In this document: positions 7,345-15,474 of the stretch, in pieces
Numbering within the stretch: the stretch's first letter is position 1
How the letters are laid out: each line of letters begins with the position of its first letter
Made by a program: the position numbers and the translations under genes
The notes under the pieces: model-generated
Seen by the model: the letters and a program-made list of their open reading frames with translations, nothing else
Told to the model about the DNA's origin: nothing
Databases searched by the model: none
Origin: Deltaproteobacteria bacterium
GTDB lineage: Bacteria > Desulfobacterota > Desulfobacteria > Desulfobacterales > UBA11574
Length of the DNA: 33,572 bases
Assembly (NCBI GenBank): GCA_019313505.1
Contig: JAFDBA010000002.1
Coordinates: 1-33,572, forward strand
Direction: 5' to 3'

Positions 7345-8306
7345 TTTATATGTTCTACTGACTGATCTGCTTTAGTTGGCGCCTGCTTGATACGCTCCTT
7401 ATAGCCGTACTCTGTATAAATCTCGTAGATGGTTTTCAGCCACTTGTTCGCTTCGGGATAGTAATAGATTTCCGGAACATAACCCTGGCTCAATTCAACA
7501 ATAAACTGGGTAAAGATGATCCATTGCATGGCTCCATCAATATCATGCAACACAGACGAGTGATATCGAAATTCAATGGTGGAGCGATACCAGTATGAGT
7601 GCAGATTCAAGCCGTGATAGCGGGTCTTATCATAACGTGAATTCACACCCCCATTTGCGTCGTAACGGTTTTTCAGTGAATACCAAAGTTCTTTAATGTG
7701 GCAATTACCGTCACCAACATTACCTTCGCAAACATCCAGAAAGGCTTTGACGTCAATTTCCATAGGGCGACAGGTTGCGACGTTTTTGCGATCTCCCGGA
7801 ATAAGCAGATAAAAAAGATCTTCATAGTGGTGAACGATGCGTACAAGCTGCTGGAGTTCTTTACAGGTGTAAACTGCCGGGTCAACACCGTGATGAACAT
7901 GCATGCCGCAACTTGCATCGATATCAATTCCTTCAATAGCATTGAGAAATCGGAAAGCGTTGAAGACTTGCACCAGTCCTTCCATGCCGCTTAAGATCGG
8001 GCTGATCAGTTCAACACCACATTTGGTGTGTCCTTTGCCTCTGACGGAAGAATCTCGCTCAAAGTGCCACAAGTCGCGACTGGCGCCAAGGACCAGGTTG
8101 TAATCCTTGTAAAGATCTGTAATGTGGCGCCCGTCTTTAGCACGGGATGAAATGCAGTAGGGCTTGATGATACTATTGTCCAATGGTGTTATCACATAGT
8201 TCAGGCCGAAAAATTCGATCTCCACCCCAAAGGTGCGATCGGTAAAGTTTTGCAACATGGGGTACTTGTTCTTGATCTCTGTCACAAAATGATCAGATAC
8301 AGTCAT
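7332..8306 (-). CDS. Putative amidoligase (GS/COOH-NH2 ligase fold, Amidoligase_2-like)
   Basis: FGVEIEFFG (ExE metal site), HFERDSSVRGKGHTKCGVELISPILSGMEGL, DASCGMHVHHG, STIEFRYHSSVLHDIDGAMQWIIFTQFIV. Confidence 0.88.
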   Translation of the reverse strand: MTVSDHFVTEIKNKYPMLQNFTDRTFGVEIEFFGLNYVITPLDNSIIKPYCISSRAKDGRHITDLYKDYNLVLGASRDLWHFERDSSVRGKGHTKCGVELISPILSGMEGLVQVFNAFRFLNAIEGIDIDASCGMHVHHGVDPAVYTCKELQQLVRIVHHYEDLFYLLIPGDRKNVATCRPMEIDVKAFLDVCEGNVGDGNCHIKELWYSLKNRYDANGGVNSRYDKTRYHGLNLHSYWYRSTIEFRYHSSVLHDIDGAMQWIIFTQFIVELSQGYVPEIYYYPEANKWLKTIYEIYTEYGYKERIKQAPTKADQSVEHIKLFN

Positions 8307-8315
8307 GTTAGTTCC

Positions 8316-10346
8316 TTAGCTATTCTCCCGTTCAATAATTCTAGCATCTGCCACCAATATGCCTTCAGCATAGGCGAAGACCGGGTTAAGATCGATTTCA
8401 ACAATCTCCGGATGGTTTTCGGCCATTTTGGCCACCGCAAGAATGCAGTCTGCAAGTGCCTGTTCATCCACTGCCGGTCCGCCGCGATAACCGGCAATAA
8501 GCCCATAGCCTTTTATTTCTCGTATCATAGTCAGAGCCTCATCTTTGGTCAAAGGAAAAAGCCTGAGGCTCACATCTTGAAAGATCTCTACCATAATGCC
8601 ACCAAGCCCAAAGAGGATAACCGGGCCGAACTGCGGGTCACGATTCATTCCCACGATAACCTCCAGGCCGGGAGGTGCCATCTTACTCACTAATACGCCA
8701 TCCATCCGGGCTTCGGGACTACTGAGCTTCACAGCTGACAGCAACTCGTTGTGAGCTTTTTTAACCGCTTCAGCAGAATCCAAGTTTAATTGTACCCCCC
8801 CCACATCACTTTTATGCAGGATATCAGGGGAGCTGATTTTAAGAGCCACCGGAAATCCTTGCTCCTGAGCAATCTGAGCAGCAGCAGTTGGGCTATCCGC
8901 CAGGGCAAAGTCTGTACAGGAAAGTCCTTGTTCAGCAACCCGTGCAAATGCTTGGTGAAGCGGCAATTGACGACCGATCACAGGAACAGTTAGCGTGGGT
9001 TTCTGTGGCACGGCCAGCGTTTTACGTTCAAGTACCTGGGCCAGGGCTTTTATCCCGCGTTCGGGGGTAGGGAAAACCGGAATTCCTTTAAGGTGCATGA
9101 GTTCACTTTCGTGACGTTCGATATCGGCCCCTCCATAAAAGATAATCAGCTCATTGGCATCAGGAGTTACTATGCTGGAGGCATCTTCCACCGGATCACC
9201 AAAAATAACGCCGAGAGTGTCGTAATATTTCCTGGTTGCCTTAATAACATCGTCAAACATCTGGGCAGTGCCATCACCGGTAAGATCAATAGGATTAGAC
9301 TTTATGGCATGGGCTGGAATAAGCGGCGTGATCGCCTCCACCGCCTCTTGCGGCAGGGTAGACACATCAAGGCCTTCCTGTTCAGCCTGATCCGTTGCAA
9401 GAATGGCGGCACCTCCGGATGTGGTTATAAAAAGAATGCGATTGCCTTTCGGTGGTTTCAGATAAGCCAGGGCCTTGGCGTAGTCATAAAATTCCTCTGC
9501 TGTGTAGGCCCTGCAAATGTTATATTTTGTAAAGAGGGCCTCATAGATGGCATCAGCACCGGCCAGAGCCTTGGTGTGAGACTCGGCCGCCACTTTTCCT
9601 TTGGGCGTACGGCCGGACTTGAGAACCACCAGCGGTTTTTTTAGCTGTTTCACCGATTTGATAAACTGCTCCGGGCGTTTTATCCCTTCAATGTAAGCAG
9701 CAATCACATCAGTGTTTTCATCCTGATTGAAATAGGCAATTAGATCCGCCTCATCCACGTCAGCCCTGTTGCCCATACTGACAAAACTGGAGGTTCCCAG
9801 CTTATCCTCGGATAACCAGTCCATCATTGCGGCGCCTACCGTACCGCTCTGGGAAATGAGCGCGATCTTGCCCTGGCAGGTAAGCAGCGGCCAGGATGCA
9901 CACAGAGGGTGATGGGGATTGTTTACACCCTGGCAGTTGGGCCCGATAATGCGAATGCCGAATTTTTGCGCCGCTTCAACCACCTGCTGCTGTAGCTTTT
10001 CGCCTTGGTCATCCGCCTCGGCAAAACCACCGGTAATAATAATTGCGCCTTTGACACCCTTTTCGCCGCACTCCTGCACGGCCTGGGGCACGAATCGAGC
10101 CGGTATGATAATAACAGCCAGGTCTACAGCTTCTGCAACCTCCTTTACGCTCTTGTGACAGGGAAGATCGAGAATAACGTCGGCCTTGGGATTGATGGGG
10201 TAAACAGCTCCCTTAAAGCCGCCGTCTATGACGTTTTTTAAAATTTCATGGCCCATTTTGTCAGGGCTGGCTGAAGCCCCGATAACTGCTACACTTTTAG
10301 GTCTTAAGATAGCATCTAACCGGCTTACGAAGTCTTTTTCCGCCAT
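8316..10346 (-). CDS. NDP-forming acetyl/acyl-CoA synthetase (fused alpha-beta, CoA-binding plus ATP-grasp)
   Basis: ATG 10346 with AGGAGG (track start 10469 too long). ILRPKSVAVIGASASPDKMGHEIL, GPNCQGVNNP, SQSGTVGAAMMDW, AESHTKALAGADAIYEALF (phospho-His region), ATP-grasp PVALKISSPDILHKSDVGGVQLNL, EVIVGMNRDPQFGPVILFGLGGI. Confidence 0.95.
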   Translation of the reverse strand: MAEKDFVSRLDAILRPKSVAVIGASASPDKMGHEILKNVIDGGFKGAVYPINPKADVILDLPCHKSVKEVAEAVDLAVIIIPARFVPQAVQECGEKGVKGAIIITGGFAEADDQGEKLQQQVVEAAQKFGIRIIGPNCQGVNNPHHPLCASWPLLTCQGKIALISQSGTVGAAMMDWLSEDKLGTSSFVSMGNRADVDEADLIAYFNQDENTDVIAAYIEGIKRPEQFIKSVKQLKKPLVVLKSGRTPKGKVAAESHTKALAGADAIYEALFTKYNICRAYTAEEFYDYAKALAYLKPPKGNRILFITTSGGAAILATDQAEQEGLDVSTLPQEAVEAITPLIPAHAIKSNPIDLTGDGTAQMFDDVIKATRKYYDTLGVIFGDPVEDASSIVTPDANELIIFYGGADIERHESELMHLKGIPVFPTPERGIKALAQVLERKTLAVPQKPTLTVPVIGRQLPLHQAFARVAEQGLSCTDFALADSPTAAAQIAQEQGFPVALKISSPDILHKSDVGGVQLNLDSAEAVKKAHNELLSAVKLSSPEARMDGVLVSKMAPPGLEVIVGMNRDPQFGPVILFGLGGIMVEIFQDVSLRLFPLTKDEALTMIREIKGYGLIAGYRGGPAVDEQALADCILAVAKMAENHPEIVEIDLNPVFAYAEGILVADARIIERENS

Positions 10347-10356
10347 GGCCCGCCTC

Positions 10357-10755
10357 CTAATTCCCTGCCTTTTTTGCCATGTTGCTGTTGAATTTTTCAG
10401 CGTTGATAATAAATCGATAGTGGGTGGCTTCACCGATTTTGTCAACTTCATCGAACCCTTCGACTTCAAAAGCCAGTTTGGGACCGTCCGCCTTAGTCAA
10501 TTTAGCGGTGAAACGCACCTTCATTCCCAAGGGGGTGGCAGCCATGTGTTTGAATGTCATTCCGGTTCCAACGGTTTGCTCTCCTTCGCCAAGGTGAGAA
10601 AGGACCAAGTCTGCACAAACCTCTTCAATATGCCCCACCATGGCTCGTGTTGCATATACATTGGGCACATGGGGATAGACTTTTTGTGCCGACATTTCCT
10701 CCGTTGTTTCCCGTTCCATTTGATGAGTCATGCCAACCTTTAGTGCTTCAGTCAT
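10357..10755 (-). CDS. FlK-like hotdog thioesterase
   Basis: ATG 10755 with GGAGGAAAA upstream. VYATRAMVGHIEEVCADLV and FKHMAATPLGMKVRFTAKL resemble fluoroacetyl-CoA thioesterase family motifs, retaining the Thr, Glu and His positions. Confidence 0.85.
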   Translation of the reverse strand: MTEALKVGMTHQMERETTEEMSAQKVYPHVPNVYATRAMVGHIEEVCADLVLSHLGEGEQTVGTGMTFKHMAATPLGMKVRFTAKLTKADGPKLAFEVEGFDEVDKIGEATHYRFIINAEKFNSNMAKKAGN

Positions 10756-10890
10756 TATTTTCCTCCAAAAATAATTATACGTTAACGAAATAATTGCTAA
10801 ACGATATTCATAAAACAAATATTATTTCAATTTTATCACATTAAGTCAATAAGCATTTTACTGGGTTCCAGTGGGTATCGATCATACGAT

Positions 10891-11631
10891 TTAAACTTCT
10901 GACTCAGCTGTAATCCCAAGAAGGATTTCCCGGAAATGGGGGTGACCCAAGAGCTGCTCGCCGGTTCCAACAAGGGTGATTTTTCCTTCTTCTATAAGAA
11001 ACGCTTTGGTAGCCACCCTTAATATTCGATGTACATGCTGGCCGGCTAAAAAAAGAGTAACTCCGTTGCGGTGAATCAACTTTAGAGTGTCACAAAGCCG
11101 GTTCACATCTTTTGGGGCCAGACCCAGGAAAGGATCGTCCAGCAGGAGAAGATGGGGATCACTCATCAGCCCGCGGGCAATCGTCAACATCCTTTTTTGC
11201 CCCCCGCTCAAGGTTCCTGCCATATTCCGGCGTTTATCCGCAAGAACAGGGAAGATTTCGAATATAAAAGATAGCCGGTTCTTCTTTTTTTTTCTGGCGA
11301 TATAGGCTCCCACTTCCAGATTTTCCAGCACACTCATAAGAGGAAAGACATTCATGCCTTCCGGCACATAAACCAGGCCCCGGCGAACCACTTCATGTAC
11401 AGGGAGTGTCTGAATAGGCTCATCTTGATAGCTGATAACTCCCTGAATCGGCCGCATGATGCCGGCAATTGCTTTCATGAGCGTGGTCTTGCCGGAACCG
11501 TTGGGACCCACAACGGAAACGATCTGGCCGGCACACACCGTCAGGCTAACACGCTTTAACACCTGGATATCACCATGGTAAGCAATCAAATTGCAGACTT
11601 TCATGAGCGGTTTAAAATTATCCATATTCAA
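10891..11631 (-). CDS. livF: Branched-chain amino acid ABC transporter ATP-binding protein, LivF type
   Basis: VVGPNGSGKTTLMKAIAGI Walker A, LSGGQKRMLTIARGLMSDPHLLLLDDP signature/Walker B. Confidence 0.92.
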   Translation of the reverse strand: MNMDNFKPLMKVCNLIAYHGDIQVLKRVSLTVCAGQIVSVVGPNGSGKTTLMKAIAGIMRPIQGVISYQDEPIQTLPVHEVVRRGLVYVPEGMNVFPLMSVLENLEVGAYIARKKKKNRLSFIFEIFPVLADKRRNMAGTLSGGQKRMLTIARGLMSDPHLLLLDDPFLGLAPKDVNRLCDTLKLIHRNGVTLFLAGQHVHRILRVATKAFLIEEGKITLVGTGEQLLGHPHFREILLGITAESEV

Positions 11632-12365
11632 TCTTTCTGGTGTTGCAGGCCCAGGTAAGCACGGCCCACCTCCCGGTTTTTCATGACCTTGTTGGGCGGA
11701 CCCTCTGCAATCTTTTCTCCATGATCAAGAACAAGAAGACGGTCTGAAACTTTTAAACTCAAGGTTAAAAAGTGATCGATAATTAAAATCGTTACTCCTC
11801 GCTCCCTTACCCTATTAATCAATTGGACCGCCTGTTTTACCAAAACAGGACTGAATCCCGCAGCCACTTCGTCCAAAAGCAGCAGCTTCGGACGGGTAGC
11901 AAGGGCACGGGCCAGATCGAGCCGGCGTTTCTCGCTGAGGGTAAGATCCTCGGCAAGAGTTTCGGCTTTATGAGGGATCCCAACTACTTCAAGGAGTTCC
12001 AGCGCCATTTGCACATCTTCAGACCGGGTGTGAAGACGAAAGCCTTTGCCAAAGAGGTGCCCGGTCAGTATATTGTTCAAGGCAGTCATTTTAATAAACG
12101 GCCTTGACGACTGAAATGTCCTGCTGATTCCCAGGCGGCAAATACGGTGAGGTTTGAGACCATTAATTTTCTTACCCTCAAACAGGATGTTGCCGCTGCT
12201 GGGTTTTAAACGGCCGCTGATAATATTGAACAAAGTTGTTTTCCCGGCACCGTTGGGTCCCACCAGTCCGACGATCTCCCCCTGGTTGATAGAAAAGTCA
12301 ATCCCATTCAGAGCATTAAAATCGTTGAATTTCTTACTTATTCCCCGTAGTTGTAATAGTATCAC
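11628..12365 (-). CDS. livG: Branched-chain amino acid ABC transporter ATP-binding protein, LivG type
   Basis: GLVGPNGAGKTTLFNIISG, ISRTFQSSRPF, LALDEVAAGF-type Walker B (LLLLDEVAAGFSPVL); overlaps livF by 4 bp. Start taken at GTG 12365; the track start at TTG 12473 adds a non-homologous leader. Confidence 0.88.
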   Translation of the reverse strand: MILLQLRGISKKFNDFNALNGIDFSINQGEIVGLVGPNGAGKTTLFNIISGRLKPSSGNILFEGKKINGLKPHRICRLGISRTFQSSRPFIKMTALNNILTGHLFGKGFRLHTRSEDVQMALELLEVVGIPHKAETLAEDLTLSEKRRLDLARALATRPKLLLLDEVAAGFSPVLVKQAVQLINRVRERGVTILIIDHFLTLSLKVSDRLLVLDHGEKIAEGPPNKVMKNREVGRAYLGLQHQKD

Positions 12366-12523
12366 GATATGTTCCGCAATATTTTTGACAGCATTAATTG
12401 AATAAAAATCCGAGATCCGGTAACCGTATCGTTCTTTAAGACCAATTAATTGTATCAGAAAAATTATTATCAATGAAACAATATTTTAACTATCTCGAGC
12501 ATTTTGTTATGAAAGGATAACCC

Positions 12524-12550
12524 TTGACAATGCTGCAACGTTTATATAGT
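12524..12550 (+). promoter_or_regulatory. Putative sigma-70 type promoter for adk (TTGACA ... TATAGT)
   Basis: TTGACA at 12524-12529, TATAGT at 12545-12550, 15-bp spacer (slightly short). Confidence 0.4.
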
Positions 12551-12626
12551 AAAACCAAAAATAATGATATGTTAAAAAGTTTGCAGATTATAGATCATAA
12601 AACCAATGATGAAAGGAGATTCGAAC

Positions 12627-13301
12627 ATGAACATTTTGTTTTTTGGGCCAAACGGCAGCGGCAAAGGAACCCAAGGATCTATTTTAAAGGATAAATATAA
12701 TACCCCTCACGTTGAGTCCGGAGCTATTTTCCGTGATAACATCGGGAAAGGGACCGAACTCGGCACAAAAGCCAAGGAATATATAGACAAGGGTGATCTG
12801 GTGCCGGACGAGATTACAATCCCGATGATACTCGACCGCCTCAAACAAGATGATTGTAAAAACGGCTGGCTTCTGGACGGGTTTCCGAGAAACAAGAACC
12901 AGGCGATCAAACTTGATGAATCACTCAAAGAGGCCGGCATTGACCTCGATATCGTCGTGGAAATAATTCTGGACCGGGAAATTGCAAAAAACAGGATCAT
13001 GGGGCGCAGACTATGTGTCAATGACAACAACCATCCCAATAACATCTATATTGATGCCATCAAACCTGACGGGGACAAATGCCGTGTTTGCGGTGGTGAT
13101 TTAAAGACCAGAGACGATGACCAGGATGAGGGTGCAATCAACAAACGCCACGGTATATACTACGACGCCGATACCGGAACCCTTGCATCAGCCTACTATT
13201 TCAAAGACCTTGCCGCCAAAGAAGGATCTATGAAATACATTATCCTGGACGGCGCACCGAGCGTAAAAGAGGTTACGACAGAACTTGTTTCAAAACTGTA
13301 A
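12627..13301 (+). CDS. adk: Adenylate kinase
   Basis: MNILFFGPNGSGKGTQG Walker A, GWLLDGFPRN, MGRRLC...CRVCGG lid with cysteines, AAGGAGA RBS. Confidence 0.95.
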   Translation: MNILFFGPNGSGKGTQGSILKDKYNTPHVESGAIFRDNIGKGTELGTKAKEYIDKGDLVPDEITIPMILDRLKQDDCKNGWLLDGFPRNKNQAIKLDESLKEAGIDLDIVVEIILDREIAKNRIMGRRLCVNDNNHPNNIYIDAIKPDGDKCRVCGGDLKTRDDDQDEGAINKRHGIYYDADTGTLASAYYFKDLAAKEGSMKYIILDGAPSVKEVTTELVSKL

Positions 13302-13328
13302 AATTTAATAACCACTTGTAATTATTAA

Positions 13329-13374
13329 ATGTGTCCGCGAGCTGATTTTTCAGTCCGGGCACATTTTTTTTGCA
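13329..13374 (+). terminator. Rho-independent terminator after adk
   Basis: TGTGTCC ... CTGATTTTTCAG ... GGGCACA stem-loop followed by ATTTTTTTT. Confidence 0.75.
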
Positions 13375-13420
13375 AAATTTCTGACCGATTATTTTTTTAC
13401 AATATAATGAATATTTTCCC

Positions 13421-13449
13421 TTGCCAATTAATAGTTATATGTATATAAA
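13421..13449 (+). promoter_or_regulatory. Putative sigma-70 type promoter for rpsU (TTGCCA-17 bp-TATAAA)
   Basis: TTGCCA at 13421-13426 and TATAAA at 13444-13449. Confidence 0.5.
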
Positions 13450-13571
13450 GCTGGGTTTAAGATTCAAAAAAATAACCATCGGAAATGATTTTTAATTTGA
13501 GATCAATGTAAGATAGAGTGTTTTTTAAAGATCTCAATTTGTCGCTGATGGAAAAGGGGGGGGGAAATAAT

Positions 13572-13781
13572 TTGAAGGATATTCAGGTCAAGGTTTTTGA
13601 CAATGACCTTGAAAAAGCAATGCGCATTTTGAAAAAAAAGGTTCAAAATGACGGGCTTTTTAAACGATTAAAAATGAAGAAGGCTTATGAAAAGCCGAGT
13701 GAGCACCGGCGGCGCAAACAGCGCGAAGCTTTGAGAAGACAGAGAATTGCGGCTTCCAGAAACAGATACCGCAGAAGGTAA
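13572..13781 (+). CDS. rpsU: Ribosomal protein S21 (TTG start proposed)
   Basis: LKDIQVKVFDNDLEKAMRILKKKVQNDGLFKRLKMKKAYEKPSEHRRRKQREALRRQRIAASRNRYRRR; poly-G Shine-Dalgarno just upstream of the TTG. The track start 13518 (GTG) is probably upstream leader. Confidence 0.9.
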   Translation: MKDIQVKVFDNDLEKAMRILKKKVQNDGLFKRLKMKKAYEKPSEHRRRKQREALRRQRIAASRNRYRRR

Positions 13782-13805
13782 GATCAATCCCTAAATTTGT
13801 TTTTA

Positions 13806-13842
13806 AAACCCGGTAAATATATTATTTTTACCGGGTTTTTTC
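13806..13842 (+). terminator. Rho-independent terminator after rpsU
   Basis: AAACCCGGTAAA ... TTTACCGGGTTTTTT, strong stem and T-run. Confidence 0.85.
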
Positions 13843-13843
13843 T

Positions 13844-15148
13844 GTGAAAATGACAACAAAAGATTCCTACAGCAATTGTCTGAATACTATATATAATCTT
13901 AGAAGATACGGCATTATACTTGGCCTATCTACGATCAGAAAGATTCTTCAAGGTCTGGGAAATCCACAGGATACATTTAATTCCATTCATGTGGCCGGGA
14001 CCAACGGAAAAGGATCAATCGCTTCCGCTCTGGCTACAATTCTCCATATCTCCGGATACAAAGTCGGGCTTTATACATCCCCGCATCTCGTCAGGTTCAA
14101 TGAGAGGATATCTATAAATAACCGGCATGTTTCTGATGAGGATATCGTTGCATCTTATGAGGCCGTGAAAAGCGTACATCACGGCTCTCGCGAGCCGACC
14201 TTTTTTGAGTTTGCAACTGCAATGGCCCTTTATGAATTTGGCAGACAGAAAGTCGATTGGGCCGTCATCGAAACAGGTATGGGGGGGCGGCTTGATGCAA
14301 CCAATATCATAAAACCTGCCCTTTCTATAATAACCAATATTTCCCTTGAACATAAAATCTATCTGGGGAATACCATCGCCGAAATAACCCGGGAAAAAGG
14401 GGGTATTATAAAAAATAACGTTCCTGTTGTAACCGGCGTAAAACAAAAAAATGCGATTTCAGTGTTAAAAACCATAGCCGATTCTAAATCTGCACAGCTT
14501 TACCGTTTTGGAGACGCATTCCGTGTTCGAAGAAACAATGGAGCATTCAATTATTTTGGATTAGAGAATGTGTGGCGAAATATACATACGGGATTGCTTG
14601 GCAACCACCAGATCAATAACGCAGCTCTGGTTCTCGCTTCATGTGAGATACTGAACAAAAATAACCTCGGTCTCACCCCACAAAACATCAAGGACGGCCT
14701 GGCACAAAACAAATGGCCGGGAAGACTGGAGATAGTCTCCTGGTCTCCGCTTATACTTCTTGACGGTGCCCATAATTTCATCGCCGCCCGCAATCTTGCA
14801 GGATATCTGTCTGAGAATCTTTCTGATCGTAACATAACACTGGTCGTTGGCATACTGGATGACAAGCCATGTGCTCCCATGCTTAAAAGCCTTATTCCTT
14901 TCTGTAGCAGGGTCATATTAACAAGCCCGAAAATCGATCGGGCTTTGCCTCCGGAAAAGCTTTACCCCATGGCAAAGGAAATGATTTCTGACATACATAT
15001 CATCCCTGATGTCGATAAAGCCGTGATACATGCAATTGAAACCGCATCACCTAACGATGCGATCTGTATCGCTGGTTCTCTTTACGTGGTTGGTGAAGCA
15101 AAAGAATTGTTTGAGAAAAACGCCGCTCTTTTAAGCAAATATCAGTAG
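13844..15148 (+). CDS. folC: Folylpolyglutamate synthase / dihydrofolate synthase (Mur ligase family)
   Basis: VAGTNGKGSIASALATIL, YTSPHLVRFNERI, ETGMGGRLDATNII, ILLDGAHN. Confidence 0.94.
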   Translation: MKMTTKDSYSNCLNTIYNLRRYGIILGLSTIRKILQGLGNPQDTFNSIHVAGTNGKGSIASALATILHISGYKVGLYTSPHLVRFNERISINNRHVSDEDIVASYEAVKSVHHGSREPTFFEFATAMALYEFGRQKVDWAVIETGMGGRLDATNIIKPALSIITNISLEHKIYLGNTIAEITREKGGIIKNNVPVVTGVKQKNAISVLKTIADSKSAQLYRFGDAFRVRRNNGAFNYFGLENVWRNIHTGLLGNHQINNAALVLASCEILNKNNLGLTPQNIKDGLAQNKWPGRLEIVSWSPLILLDGAHNFIAARNLAGYLSENLSDRNITLVVGILDDKPCAPMLKSLIPFCSRVILTSPKIDRALPPEKLYPMAKEMISDIHIIPDVDKAVIHAIETASPNDAICIAGSLYVVGEAKELFEKNAALLSKYQ

Positions 15149-15183
15149 CCCGGTTATCATAAAACCTACATTCTGCGGCAGGC

Positions 15184-15325
15184 GAGACCTTTGAAAAATG
15201 CTCATTTTTGTTCAAGGCCAAGGAAGGCGAAAATTTTAACCACAGGAATACATTGAGTATTTTGAGGATTAAAATTTGAGTCTGACGCCGGGATTGGGCA
15301 AAAAGGGGCGTTTTGCAAAGGTCTC
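15184..15325. mobile_element. MITE-like full-length hairpin element, about 142 bp
   Basis: Termini GAGACCTTTGaAAAA / TTTTGCAAAGGTCTC; central palindrome AATTTTAACCACAGGAATACATTGAGTATTTTGAGGATTAAAATT; no coding capacity. Confidence 0.75.
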
Positions 15326-15378
15326 CAGACTTGACATATCATCACTGATGAACTATTTATCCGAGCTATACCGATAGT

Positions 15379-15454
15379 GCGCCCGTAGCTCAGTGGATAG
15401 AGCGTCAGCCTCCGGAGCTGAAAGCCGCTGGTTCGAACCCAGCCGGGCGTACCA
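15379..15454 (+). tRNA. tRNA-Arg (anticodon CCG), CCA encoded
   Basis: Cloverleaf: acceptor GCGCCCG/CGGGCGT, D arm GCTC..GAGC, anticodon stem TCAGC/GCTGA with loop CTCCGGA, T arm GCTGG-TTCGAAC-CCAGC, 3' ACCA. Confidence 0.95.
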
Positions 15455-15474
15455 TAATTTATATAATATCCCTA

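Noticed and set aside
8790-10241. Plus-strand ORFs up to 183 aa (e.g. 9093-9644) inside the acyl-CoA synthetase gene
   Set aside because: Antisense shadow ORFs without RBS or family signature; the minus-strand product is unambiguous.
12366-12473. N-terminal extension of LivG from TTG 12473
   Set aside because: The leader does not resemble LivG; homology begins near the GTG at 12365.
15184-15454. tRNA with adjacent repeat considered as a genomic-island attachment site
   Set aside because: No integrase, no duplicated tRNA 3' end seen, and flanking genes are core housekeeping genes.
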